This document shows, one piece after another, positions 16,311-25,117 of a stretch of DNA of 64,000 nucleotides; the first letter of the stretch is position 1, and each line of letters begins with the position of its first letter. The translations under genes were made by a program, and so were the position numbers. The DNA lies in assembly GCF_019956555.1 (NCBI RefSeq), contig NZ_JAHBDQ010000055.1, forward strand, positions 1 through 64,000, given 5' to 3'. The stretch comes from Pseudomonas sp. A-RE-19 (lineage in GTDB: Bacteria; Pseudomonadota; Gammaproteobacteria; Pseudomonadales; Pseudomonadaceae). Under the pieces are notes generated by a model. That model saw nothing but the letters and a program-made list of their open reading frames with translations. It did not search any database and had not been told where the DNA came from.

Positions 16311-17522
16311 ATGGACATCACTTCACGGATTCTTGAAGAAATTGCAAAGGGTGAAGCCCGCAAGGCCAATGGCCCGATTGAGCATTGGCTGACTACCTTA
16401 GCCACTGGGTTTTGGGGCTTCGATGCTGATAAGGAAAGTGTTTGGAACGAGCTGAAAGAGGGGGATGTCCTGGTCTTTCAGTCGATTCCACCGAACAACA
16501 ACTTCGTCATAGGGCATAGTCCAAAAACGAAGACTTCTGGCTTTATTGGGGCTGGGATTGTTGAGCGTATTTCGAAAAAAACAGAACCTCGCTGGCTCTC
16601 TGAAGTGATCGAAAGCCAAAATTTGAACGTCTCATCCCCCATGATGTGGCCGAATTTAGTGCACTTTTCCGATGTGCTCTGGTTGGGGAATGTGGACCAA
16701 ATTCCTGCACAAACAGTGCAGGCAATGATTGATGGATGCACGGAAGAGAAGCTTGACCTGGGCATTCATATTGCACACTTGGCAAGCAATCGCTTGTCCC
16801 TCAACGCGATGAAGGATGTTGGCTTTACATATGCCCCAATGGGCACTGGCGGGCGCCTGAAAAAAAACGCCGACAAGCTTGCCGGGCTCTTCAAGGTTCA
16901 AGCGCAACTGGCAACTCACATTGTCTACGGTGCAGTTGATCAACCGATTCTCACTCCGTCATCCACCACCGACTTTGATCCGTCGGTGTTTACCTATGAG
17001 GGCACGCGACTGCCCACAAAGAGTAAAGCCAAGCCTCCATCTATAGCTGAGGTAAAAGGCACATATTCGCGTAAGAGAGACTACCTGCAGGAGGCTGCTA
17101 ATAATCAGAGCCTCGGCCTCGCAGGTGAGTTGCTCGTATTTGAGAGAGAAAAGCAGCGTGTGCGTATCGAGCATGGTGAGGAGTACGTTAGCCGGGTTAT
17201 GCATGTGCCGGTAACTGAAGGGGATGGTGCAGGTTATGACATCCGCTCTGTGCGAGACACCGGTTCAGGTGTCATCCCGTATTACCTAGAGGTCAAAACC
17301 ACCTCGGGAGGTGCTAACACAGCGTTCTTCATCTCTGAGAATGAGGTGAATTTTGCAGCAGCTAACCCGCAGAGCTTTGAGATTGTACGGGTCCACTCCC
17401 TGGATATCGGCAAGAAAACGTACCAGGACTATAGGCTGTCTGCTGATGAGCTATTACGCATGCCCAAAACCCCGGTGAGCTACCGGGTGAATGTTGGCGT
17501 AGAGCCTGATCAGTGTGAGTGA
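16311..17522 (+). CDS. EVE-like / DUF3883 nuclease-like protein
   Basis: A 403-residue protein. Residues about 40-90 (GDVLVF...FIGAGIVERI) look like a PUA/EVE-type domain, a fold that reads modified bases. The C-terminal third has DUF3883 features: GYDIRSVRDTG followed by YYLEVKTTSGG, that is a D...ExK pattern of PD-(D/E)xK nucleases, after a conserved GLAGELLVFEREK helix. Together they suggest a restriction enzyme that acts on modified DNA. It follows a MazG-like gene by 15 bases. The EVE call is weaker than the DUF3883 call. Confidence 0.7.
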   Translation: MDITSRILEEIAKGEARKANGPIEHWLTTLATGFWGFDADKESVWNELKEGDVLVFQSIPPNNNFVIGHSPKTKTSGFIGAGIVERISKKTEPRWLSEVIESQNLNVSSPMMWPNLVHFSDVLWLGNVDQIPAQTVQAMIDGCTEEKLDLGIHIAHLASNRLSLNAMKDVGFTYAPMGTGGRLKKNADKLAGLFKVQAQLATHIVYGAVDQPILTPSSTTDFDPSVFTYEGTRLPTKSKAKPPSIAEVKGTYSRKRDYLQEAANNQSLGLAGELLVFEREKQRVRIEHGEEYVSRVMHVPVTEGDGAGYDIRSVRDTGSGVIPYYLEVKTTSGGANTAFFISENEVNFAAANPQSFEIVRVHSLDIGKKTYQDYRLSADELLRMPKTPVSYRVNVGVEPDQCE

Positions 17523-17627
17523 TCATATGAGACTGCGCGCTCATTGAGATACCTGTTGTGTTGCAGTCAGTCGAGGACAACCAATTCATAAGTTTGTCCT
17601 CGACGACTCATTCGGCGCGTCAAAACT

Positions 17628-17926
17628 GCCGGGGCCCCTGAGGGATTGTTGACCACACGGGGTCGGAAACCCGCGGGGCTTTGATAGCGGAAGGTGCCCC
17701 AGCTTACTGAAATACAAACGTTGAAATTGAAAGGATCTTGAAGAAAAAGGGAGATCGTTACCGGAATGGTAACGGTGAGGTCTGATCGGTCATTTCGTAG
17801 GGCAAATGCACAGGTGAACAGGCAGTTCACCGGGTTCACCTGTTCACTAAGCTGGGAGTTCTCCCGCTAACAAGATCCCGCGGGTTTCCGACCCCGTACC
17901 AATCGCAATTGCCCAGGGGCCCCGGC
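17628..17926. repeat. 50-base inverted repeat with variable centre
   Basis: The arms at 17628-17677 and 17877-17926 are inverted copies: 13 identical bases (GCCGGGGCCCCTG), 16 diverged bases and 21 identical bases, with equal arm length. The conserved parts could encode PAGFRPR and PSGAPA/PGAPA on opposite strands, so this may be an inverted duplication of a small coding segment. Confidence 0.6.
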
Positions 17927-18017
17927 GACCAACAACGCCCCGGGGCAAATGCAGTGGTGACCTGTGGTTCACCTGTTCGCTAAGCTGGCGTCTTTCCGCT
18001 AACAAGATCGGGCGGGT
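17801..18017. repeat. Tandem direct repeats with GGTGAAC motifs (crr-like)
   Basis: Two degenerate direct repeats (17801-17885 and 17944-18017) lie about 58 bases apart. Each has the order GGCAAATGCA, GGTGA..., GGTTCACC, CTGTTC, CTAAGCTGG, CCGCTAACAAGATC and GCGGGTT. The first contains GGTGAACAGG plus inverted copies. P4 crr is, as I recall, two 120-base direct repeats 60 bases apart carrying GGTGAACAG-type alpha-binding sites, so this is a plausible crr counterpart. Confidence 0.55.
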
Positions 18018-18080
18018 TATGCTCGCTGATGGGATGACAAAGAAAGGGGAGTGGGGATGGTTTGTGCCCCTCAAAAAACC

Positions 18081-18202
18081 GTGTAACACGTGTAATTCGT
18101 GTAACGAGTCCTCCAACTAACTGAATACGTTGAATATTAATCTGTTACACCAGCTCGGAGCCGTGCGTACACCCAGATGTAGAGACGCCGTCGGTGTAAC
18201 AG
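18081..18202. repeat. GTGTAAC iteron cluster
   Basis: Copies at 18081-18087 and 18099-18105 (GTGTAAC), a variant at 18090, and an exact inverted pair CTGTTACACC (18142-18151) and GGTGTAACAG (18193-18202). The same motif recurs at 31844-31968 next to the integrase, which suggests sites for one element-encoded protein, most likely the alpha-like primase-helicase. Confidence 0.55.
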
Positions 18203-18599
18203 ATATTCCGGCTGGCGCAGCATCTACACAGAGGAGCTGTTGTATATGAACCGCCACACGCATTGAAGAGAGCGGGTATTTCCAGCAATTTGGGAGCCGC
18301 TTCCAGGTGTTTTTTATCGCTTTGCGGTGGGCGGTGGAGCTTCTTTTTTTGACACCCGCAGCCTGCTGAGCATTCGTCCTTGTTGAATGGCATCACTTTG
18401 TCATCACGCAAGAATGGCGGATAGCCCAGCTCTTCGTTAGCATGGAGCATGTCGCTTCAGTTTTGTTTGGCCGGAACGGTATCGCCAGGAAGCCTCGATG
18501 ATCAATTTTTCACGGGTTGCCTTCAGCCAGGTTTTGACGCCGATTGTGATTTGTTTACCTGCGAAATATTAAAGTTGTAAAACTACAAGGAGAGGCTGC

Positions 18600-19706
18600 G
18601 TGAAAGTTATTTCTGTATTCAACAACAAAGGCGGGGTCGGTAAGACTACATTGACTTACCATCTAGCGCATGCTCTCTCAGAAAGCGGTAAAAAGGTTTT
18701 AATGATTGATGCTGATCCTCAGTGTAATCTGACAATTTACTCATTGGAACAGGAGGTTGTTCATTCTATTTGGGATGCAGAAGACTCCTTTATTGATGAA
18801 GGATTCGAGTCATCGAAGGAACGAATTGGATCAATCCAATTTGGCGTGTTAAATGCTAATACGCGCAGTCTCCATTATTTACTGAAGCCCACCGAGGAAG
18901 GTACGGGCGAGTTAGAATACCTTCCGCCCCCCTATAAGATAAGTAAAACACTTCATATTGTACCTGGTCGATTAACACTGCATCTTTATGAAGAGAAAAT
19001 TGCTAGCCGTTGGACCGATGCGTATCGTGGAGAACCACTAGCAATTAGGACAATTACCAAAATCAGATCTCTCGCTGAGCAGTATGCTGATGAGCATGGT
19101 TATGACTACGTAATTGTTGACACATCACCAAGTTTAGGTTCATTAAACAAGGTTATTATTTCTACGGTTGATGGCTTTTTTGTTCCCGCCTCTCCTGATT
19201 TATTTTCCCTGTACGGAATTAGAAACATTGGTAAAGCTCTGTCCGCATGGAAAGAAGAGTTTGAGATAATTTATAAGCTTATTTCCGCTGAAAAAAGACA
19301 TAGCTTTCCAGAGAAGTTCGTAACTTTTCTTGGGTATACAATATATAATGCAAAAAAATATAGCGGTTATAATAATAAGTGGGATCTAGCTCATGCGCAT
19401 CTGAATTATGCTAATCAAATCCCAGTAATTATTGAGCGCTGTATAGGTGAAGAACTTCGAGCTCATCTTTCACGAGAGCTGCTAGCCGAACCGATAGGCG
19501 GAACTCTTGTTATGCATAGTCATAATACCTTTCCGTCCATGGCTCAGCATTATCATAAGCCAATGTGGCAGGTGCCCTATGCTGGCAACATTGAGGCAGA
19601 ACATGTGAATACCCTGAGAGGTGCAACTCAACGTTACATAGATACTAGAGCTAGCTACATAGCTTTTGGTGAGGCTCTCATATCTCGAATTAAGCTACTG
19701 GATTAG
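18600..19706 (+). CDS. ParA/Soj-like AAA ATPase
   Basis: The 368-residue protein has a deviant Walker A KGGVGKTT (K10-T17), the DADPQCNLT motif at residues 37-45 and the Walker B-type VDTSPSLGSLNK. It is longer than plasmid ParA proteins, with inserts before and after the core. The start is GTG, after an AAGGAGAG site. A RelA/SpoT-type gene follows after five bases, so the two are cotranscribed. There is no ParB gene or obvious parS array, so a partition role is less likely than a switch or sensor role in a defence or toxin system. Confidence 0.85.
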   Translation: MKVISVFNNKGGVGKTTLTYHLAHALSESGKKVLMIDADPQCNLTIYSLEQEVVHSIWDAEDSFIDEGFESSKERIGSIQFGVLNANTRSLHYLLKPTEEGTGELEYLPPPYKISKTLHIVPGRLTLHLYEEKIASRWTDAYRGEPLAIRTITKIRSLAEQYADEHGYDYVIVDTSPSLGSLNKVIISTVDGFFVPASPDLFSLYGIRNIGKALSAWKEEFEIIYKLISAEKRHSFPEKFVTFLGYTIYNAKKYSGYNNKWDLAHAHLNYANQIPVIIERCIGEELRAHLSRELLAEPIGGTLVMHSHNTFPSMAQHYHKPMWQVPYAGNIEAEHVNTLRGATQRYIDTRASYIAFGEALISRIKLLD

Positions 19707-19711
19707 CCAAA

Positions 19712-20437
19712 ATGCCTAGAGAAGCCAATATAAATGCTGCGGTTGAAGCGTATAAAAATGAGAAACATTTTTTTGAGAAGTTTTTAAATGGTGTGGTGGA
19801 TTCATTTAGATTGGAGCCCAGCCTTAATCGTTATGGTAATCCATTAATTTATACTATTAAAAGTCGGCTTAAAAATACTGAGCATTTAAAAGAAAAAATC
19901 TCGAGAAAGTGGTCGAGTGAGAAGCCGATAACTGCGGAAAATCTTTTTACACAGGTGACCGATCTTGCTGGAGTAAGAGTTCTTCATCTTTATCAGGATC
20001 AGTTTCCTGAGATCCATGCTCATATAATTAAGCAAGTCGATATGGGGGACTGGTTCTTTAGAGAACCGCCAGTTGCATATTCTTGGGATCCAGAAGCGAG
20101 TAAATTTTTTGAGTCACTTGGTCTCACCGCCGAGACCCGTGAGACATATTATACCAGTATCCATTATGTGGTGAGCCCAAAGCGCGACTCAACTATTTAT
20201 TGTGAGATACAGGTTAGAACACTATTTGAAGAGATATGGGGTGAGATTGATCACTCTATAAACTATCCGACGCCAACGACTAGTCGTTCCTGCAAAGAGC
20301 AATTAAGAGTTTTGTCTAAACTAGTATCAACCGGCACTAGACTTGCGGATTCTATTTTTAGAAGCCAGAAAGAATTAAAAGAACTGGAAGCTGAAGTTTC
20401 AATCGTTAGAGGCGAAGAAGCGTTGCCTCGCGAGTGA
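19712..20437 (+). CDS. RelA/SpoT-domain nucleotide pyrophosphokinase
   Basis: A 241-residue protein with a complete synthetase core: K50/R52/K54 region (YTIKSRLK), the G-loop Asp in TDLAGVRVL (D84), YYTSIHYVV with H151, and CEIQVRTLFEEIWGEIDH with E165, Q167, R169 and H181. There is no hydrolase domain and no TGS or ACT domain; a short coiled C-terminal tail follows. It resembles small alarmone synthetases and toxic SAS enzymes that make (p)ppGpp, ppApp or pyrophosphorylate tRNA ends. The catalytic motifs are intact. It is paired with a ParA-like ATPase. Confidence 0.85.
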   Translation: MPREANINAAVEAYKNEKHFFEKFLNGVVDSFRLEPSLNRYGNPLIYTIKSRLKNTEHLKEKISRKWSSEKPITAENLFTQVTDLAGVRVLHLYQDQFPEIHAHIIKQVDMGDWFFREPPVAYSWDPEASKFFESLGLTAETRETYYTSIHYVVSPKRDSTIYCEIQVRTLFEEIWGEIDHSINYPTPTTSRSCKEQLRVLSKLVSTGTRLADSIFRSQKELKELEAEVSIVRGEEALPRE

Positions 20438-20901
20438 AATATTGTTCTTGTTTTTTTGCTTGGTTTACACCAGGTGGGCGCGATTTCAGTCACCTTGCCG
20501 ACTGGAATCGACCCAAATGCTTTAGTTTTGACTGAATGTTAGAGACGGTAACTGAAGTTGCTTTTCTTTCCGGCTTATCTAATCTCAAGTCGCATAACGC
20601 GAGAGAGGACTCACCTTTGATTGTTTTCTGCCTCCAGCGCTGAATGAATGCTGCATAGGTGCACACCGGTGCAGAGGTCCAATGCGCTGGAATTCCACTT
20701 AGCTCAAAGTGGCAATATGGCGTTTGAAATTATTATTGCGAAACGCTTAATATATGCTATCACTTATACAGTTAAAGTTAATTATTTTCGTCTGGTGCCT
20801 ATGGGTCTTTATTAATGAATATTTTGGGCTGAATATAAGTGCAGTGATAAATTCATAAACTTAAAGGCCGAATGTTTTTGCGGTAATTGAGGATTAGTAA
20901 C
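20438..20901. other. AT-rich gap upstream of the NACHT gene
   Basis: No gene is seen. The last 200 bases are very AT-rich and should hold the promoter of the NACHT gene. A ribosome site, TTGAGGATTAG, precedes its ATG at 20902. No repeat or clear operator was recognised. Confidence 0.5.
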
Positions 20902-23900
20902 ATGAATAAGGGATTGCAGTTGACAAATATTAAGCGCCTGCCGGCGGTGCTTTCTCTCTCTAAAATTCTTCCCGCTGGAACGGAAGGTGGAAAAGAATTT
21001 GCTAGAATAATCGGCTTGCTTTTATTCAATAATGCAAGAAAAAACAATACAAGTTTTTTCCTGTTTGATGACGCATCCGGTGATTTCGAAGGGTTAGATG
21101 GTTACTCAAGAAAAAATAAATCTAAAGATACCGTGGGTTATCAGTATAAATTTTATCCGTCCCCGTTAAGCGATGCCCATCGTGTCGATATTAAGAAATC
21201 TTTAGCGAACGCACTTGAGAGAACGAATCAGCTAAAGCTGAAGAAGTGGATACTTGTTACTCCTGACGATTTAAAGAACTCCGCTACGCGGAGGGATGGT
21301 GGTGATGTAAGCTGGTTTGAAAAACTTCGTGAAGAAAATTCTAGTGTTGAGATTGAACATTTTGGTCACACTAAAATTTTATCTTTGTTTTTAGAGGCAC
21401 AATTTCTTTGTTTGTATTATTACCCTTCTTTGATAATCTCAGGAGTTGATCAACAGAAATCTATTCAGGAATGCAGGGCGCAATATGACGATAATATGCG
21501 AAAGCGTTATGGTCGTATAGAGTTTGTCGGCATGTCCGTGTATAAGGAAGAAGCTTCTCGCCGAATTCCTCTAGAGAAAATCTATATACCACTTTCCGTT
21601 GTGCCGGAAAGATCAGTAGAGGAAACTGAAGATACACCGAGAATGAACCCGCTGGTATTTCTCAAGCCAGGGGCAAAAAATATTATCCTCGGAGATCCTG
21701 GCTCAGGTAAATCAACTTTACTAGGCTTCCTGGCGCTTGCGGGAATTAATAAAGATTTGCAAGTTCGATGCGATACTGTTGAAGATTCACGATTGACTGT
21801 TGTAGTAACATTGCGTCGGTATGCAGATGAACTAAAATCTCGAAAAAATTTACCTTTGCTTGATTACATATTGGAAGTTGCAAGGGCTGACTTTAGTATG
21901 GGTGGGCTTTCACAGTCATTCTTTAGTTATTATGTAGAAAGTGGTCAGGCGATAATACTGTTTGATGGTCTGGATGAGCTGCCAAGTAAGGAGTTTAAGT
22001 CGATAATTCGTCAAAGGATAGATTCATTCGTTCAAGGATTTCCTGCTAATACGGTTATAGTTACCTCCAGATTGGTAGGTTATGATGCGGAAATTAGATT
22101 TGATGAGTCTTATGGCCATTTTCGAGTAGCAAAACTCAAAGTAAATGAAATTGAAAAATTCATTGTGGATTGGTATACGGCTCGGATTGACGATTCAGTT
22201 GAAAAAGACCGAAATGCTGCCGATCTGATTAAGATTATTACTTTGCCTGATAGTGATTCAATTAGAGCGCTCGCGCGAAACCCGTTGCTTTTGACAATTG
22301 TCGCGTTGGTTCACAGGATTGACGCGGTGCTTCCAGATCAACGTGTTGTGTTATATCAGAAGTGTACGGAAACTCTTTTAAATACTTGGTATAAGGCAAA
22401 GCGTCAAGATGAAGACGCTGTAAAAGGCCGAATTGAGCGTCGAAATAGGCTCAGAGTAGAGGCCATTGCCTATTGGATGCATCGCCGAAGTTTAAAAGGC
22501 AAAGGGAGATCAGTAGCTCCTCGTGAAGAGTTGATATCGTTTCTCACAGATTATATTGCCTCTAATGAAACCATACGTCCAATGGATGATCTTGCTGAGG
22601 ATCAGGCCGAGGTCTTTGTAGATTTTATCAGGAACTCTGCAGGGCTGTTGATTGAGGCAGGGGATGGGCTTTATAGCTTCATTCATTTAACCTTTCAGGA
22701 GTATTTGTGCGCGACTCATCTGGCTGCGTTTGGTGAGAGGGACGGAACGCTTTCCATTTGGAAAGAGCTACGAGGGGATTTGCAAAATCCCCGGTGGCGT
22801 GAGGTGGTACGGCTTTTAGTTGCTAGCCTAAGATCAACGCAGGCGCAAGCTTATTTTGTAGACAAGCTGCTTGATGAGCAAGTTGAGAAGAAGAGAAGAG
22901 ATACTTGTCTGTTATTGCTTGGGCTTTTGCGGGACGGTATCGAACCCGCCGAGATCAAAACAAAAGAAATTATCGAACACTCCATTGATACGTTGCTAAA
23001 GATAGATGGTGTCGATGGAGTTGATGATGTCCGGGTTATAATAAACTCTATGCTCAATTGGCTGGTCAAGGAATTATCTAACGTTGAGGCGTGTATTCAG
23101 ATATGGGGTGATGTATATGCGCACTCAAAACCAGAAGAGCGCGTAAAAATGCTGTTACTGGCCACTGCCTTAGTACTACACGACGATAAGAAAGATCTAG
23201 TTCATCTTCTGCCACCACCTCCATCCCCAGAATATAGCCTTGTCACCTCATTGCTTTACGCAGAATCAAAAGCAGGTCAGGCTGAAGTTCTATCTAAAAA
23301 GCTGTTCCATCTGTCGGTAGTCTGGGGGTTTCATAGCCCAGGAACCAATCTTGAAGCTGTGCTAACTTTCTGTACATCAATTTTGCTAGACGGACGAGAG
23401 TCGGTAAAAAGAATGTTTCTTCGAGAGTTGACTCTGCTCGGTATGCCAGGTCATGGCCCACATGGTGATAACGGTGTCAATATTGTCAGCATCGCTTCCG
23501 CCGGTACTGAATATCTTCCGCAATCTGTGAGCGTTGCGTTGGAGACTTACATTGATACAAAAAACAAGTTCAAAATTGGCAGGGACTTTTCAGCGCTTGA
23601 AGCATGTATCGATGAAAATCTTAAGAAGATGTCGGATAAAAGGGAGTCGGTTGTAAAGCGCAGGAAGGCAAAGTTGGATCATCTGAGGGCATTTGCCAAA
23701 GATCAGGGAATCAGCCACAAACTCTTGAAGCCGTTCAATAGTCGTGAAATAGATGAGAACGCTCACCTAATTCAAACGTCATTTTTTTCGAAAAGAAAGT
23801 CCGCGCCTGATTATTTTTGGTCAATGCTTAGGTCTTCTGAAATATTTACCGTGAATTATCGTAGGACTATAGAGCTAGCATCCGAAGTCAAGATGACAGG

Positions 23901-24297
23901 GTTGTGGGTTGAAGCTTTGCAAACGTCGTTAATTCAATCCGTGCCTGGAGCTATCACAAGATTTTTTAGTCAGAAGCAGTGGGATTCGTTGATTAAAAAA
24001 ATTTCCCTGAGACAAATAGATGAAGAAGACATCTATATGATCGCTTGGTTAATCCTTTTCGATATCTGGGTTTGGTGCGGGAGAGGATATGAGGGTAAAG
24101 AGTCGTTTATTGTTAGATTGACAGGTGAGTTGAAAACGTTTGGTTATGAGGAGTTGGTTCCTATAAAGCTCTCAATGCTCATTCGTGATCTAGTTTGTCA
24201 GCCTACGCAAGAAGGTAAAGATCGTCTTTCGGATTACTGGCAAAATAACTTAGAAGCAAAATCTTTACTTGCAGATGCTTGTTGGGGGTTAAGATGA
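20902..24297 (+). CDS. NACHT NTPase with Mrr-like nuclease domain (bacterial NLR-like)
   Basis: The 1131-residue protein has three parts. Residues about 25-175 form an Mrr/restriction-like module: D61 and D66 in GDFEGLDGY, then QYK (81-83) in a D...QxK pattern, and WILVTPDDL. Residues about 255-560 form a NACHT module: Walker A GDPGSGKST (264-272), Walker B IILFDGLDELP (351-361), VIVTSRLVGYD and the RNPLLLTIVALVHR segment. The remaining 550 residues are helical and should be the sensor part. Bacterial NACHT proteins are known anti-phage factors. The ATG at 20902 is preferred to a TTG at 20887. The gene is single and strongly AT-rich. Confidence 0.85.
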   Translation: MNKGLQLTNIKRLPAVLSLSKILPAGTEGGKEFARIIGLLLFNNARKNNTSFFLFDDASGDFEGLDGYSRKNKSKDTVGYQYKFYPSPLSDAHRVDIKKSLANALERTNQLKLKKWILVTPDDLKNSATRRDGGDVSWFEKLREENSSVEIEHFGHTKILSLFLEAQFLCLYYYPSLIISGVDQQKSIQECRAQYDDNMRKRYGRIEFVGMSVYKEEASRRIPLEKIYIPLSVVPERSVEETEDTPRMNPLVFLKPGAKNIILGDPGSGKSTLLGFLALAGINKDLQVRCDTVEDSRLTVVVTLRRYADELKSRKNLPLLDYILEVARADFSMGGLSQSFFSYYVESGQAIILFDGLDELPSKEFKSIIRQRIDSFVQGFPANTVIVTSRLVGYDAEIRFDESYGHFRVAKLKVNEIEKFIVDWYTARIDDSVEKDRNAADLIKIITLPDSDSIRALARNPLLLTIVALVHRIDAVLPDQRVVLYQKCTETLLNTWYKAKRQDEDAVKGRIERRNRLRVEAIAYWMHRRSLKGKGRSVAPREELISFLTDYIASNETIRPMDDLAEDQAEVFVDFIRNSAGLLIEAGDGLYSFIHLTFQEYLCATHLAAFGERDGTLSIWKELRGDLQNPRWREVVRLLVASLRSTQAQAYFVDKLLDEQVEKKRRDTCLLLLGLLRDGIEPAEIKTKEIIEHSIDTLLKIDGVDGVDDVRVIINSMLNWLVKELSNVEACIQIWGDVYAHSKPEERVKMLLLATALVLHDDKKDLVHLLPPPPSPEYSLVTSLLYAESKAGQAEVLSKKLFHLSVVWGFHSPGTNLEAVLTFCTSILLDGRESVKRMFLRELTLLGMPGHGPHGDNGVNIVSIASAGTEYLPQSVSVALETYIDTKNKFKIGRDFSALEACIDENLKKMSDKRESVVKRRKAKLDHLRAFAKDQGISHKLLKPFNSREIDENAHLIQTSFFSKRKSAPDYFWSMLRSSEIFTVNYRRTIELASEVKMTGLWVEALQTSLIQSVPGAITRFFSQKQWDSLIKKISLRQIDEEDIYMIAWLILFDIWVWCGRGYEGKESFIVRLTGELKTFGYEELVPIKLSMLIRDLVCQPTQEGKDRLSDYWQNNLEAKSLLADACWGLR

Positions 24298-24438
24298 TGG
24301 CGAATAACTTATCTAAGTTGGGTTTAATGGCGATGAGCGGGGTTGCTTTAATTGATGTTCATGCATTGCTTTTGTAAGTTATAAATGGATCATCGCAGAA
24401 ATGGGCCCAGTGGTCCGTTTCTGCGATAATGGATTGAT

Positions 24439-24799
24439 TTATTTAGCCCGCCAGCCTTCCACCACGTCGGAGCCGTGCTCGTTTTTCCAATCTTTAGCGT
24501 CTTTTGATTACCGCCTTGTGTCTCTACGACTTCGCCAGTGTGCGGGTTCTTGTAAGTCTTCAGCTCGCGAGGCTTACGAGTGCCGGTCGAGGTAGCCGAA
24601 GTTGGACCGCGTTTAGTGCTCTGTGGATCAAATTGATGATGTGCTTCAAGCTGAAACCGTATTGGTCCAGCAGGCATCGAAACTTTGTCTCGAACTCGAT
24701 TTCTGTTTTCAGAGCGCCATCCCCCTTCAGTGCCTCCAGGGCTCGGAGCTGCTCGGTCAAATGTTTTTCCAGCTGATGGTATTCGACAAGTTTAGACAT
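24439..24799 (-). pseudogene. mvaT-like xenogeneic silencer, frameshifted
   Basis: The minus strand encodes an H-NS-like MvaT/MvaU protein in three frames. The N-terminal oligomerisation part runs MSKLVEYHQLEKHL to KHIINLI; the linker and DNA-binding part follow in another frame (RELKTYKNPHTGEVVETQGG, then NQKTLK); the end, KDWKNEHGSDVVEGWRAK and stop, is in the third. Each junction fits loss of one base. MvaT silences AT-rich foreign DNA. This copy could have silenced the adjacent AT-rich cargo but now appears broken, unless the shifts are sequencing errors. Confidence 0.85.
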
Positions 24800-24863
24800 A
24801 AACGTTTCCTGATATGTGTTTTGAAGATGTTTATCTGAATAGTTTTAATATAAAAGTTCAGCG

Positions 24864-25052
24864 TTACTGTCGGCCTTTTAACTGGCTTTCGACGTGGCTC
24901 ATCTCAGCCTTTATCAAATTGACCGTGAGCGACTCGACCTTCGTGGTGTTTCCGGATTTGATATCCACGATTTTTAGCAATGCGGCCAAATGATTTTTGC
25001 GCGCCTTCAAGGTTTCGGTCCAGCTCGCGCTGCTTTGTACTTGAGTGATCAT
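24864..25052 (-). CDS. Hypothetical protein, 62 aa
   Basis: A short helical-looking protein (ASWTETLKARKNHLAALLK and then LIKAEMSHVESQLKGRQ) without a recognised domain. It is the last gene of the minus-strand operon after the coiled-coil protein, 65 bases downstream. Its function is unknown. Confidence 0.5.
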   Translation of the reverse strand: MITQVQSSASWTETLKARKNHLAALLKIVDIKSGNTTKVESLTVNLIKAEMSHVESQLKGRQ

Positions 25053-25117
25053 GACTTTAATCCTGTCGGGGTTCTAAACAGCCCACGTGCGCAGGCTGCT
25101 TCAGGTGGCTCAGCGCG

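Larger units (their letters stand above)
17523..18599. other. Non-coding region with crr-like repeats
   Basis: This kilobase between the EVE-like gene and the ParA-like gene is dense in repeats. It holds a 50-base inverted repeat (17628-17677 and 17877-17926), two direct repeats with GGTGAAC motifs (17801-17885 and 17944-18017) and a GTGTAAC cluster (18081-18202). Open frames here are doubtful: a 90-codon frame on the minus strand (17567-17839) runs through the repeats, and a Cys-rich 101-codon frame (18145-18450) has no good ribosome site. Confidence 0.6.

Noticed and set aside
17567..17839. 90-codon minus-strand frame in the crr-like region
   Set aside because: It overlaps both repeat systems. 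The segment PAGFRPR recurs in the inverted arm, so a decayed gene is possible, but I cannot support an active one.
18145..18450. Cys-rich 101-codon minus-strand frame, considered as an Ogr/Delta-like zinc finger
   Set aside because: The Cys spacing does not fit Ogr/Delta, the end overlaps iterons and no good ribosome site is seen.
18600..19706. ParA gene as part of a partition system
   Set aside because: There is no ParB-like gene and no parS-like array nearby; the partner gene is a RelA/SpoT-type enzyme.
24333..24346. Short match GCGATGAGCGGGG to the duplicated gene end at 10631
   Set aside because: It is only 13 bases long with no extension; taken as chance.
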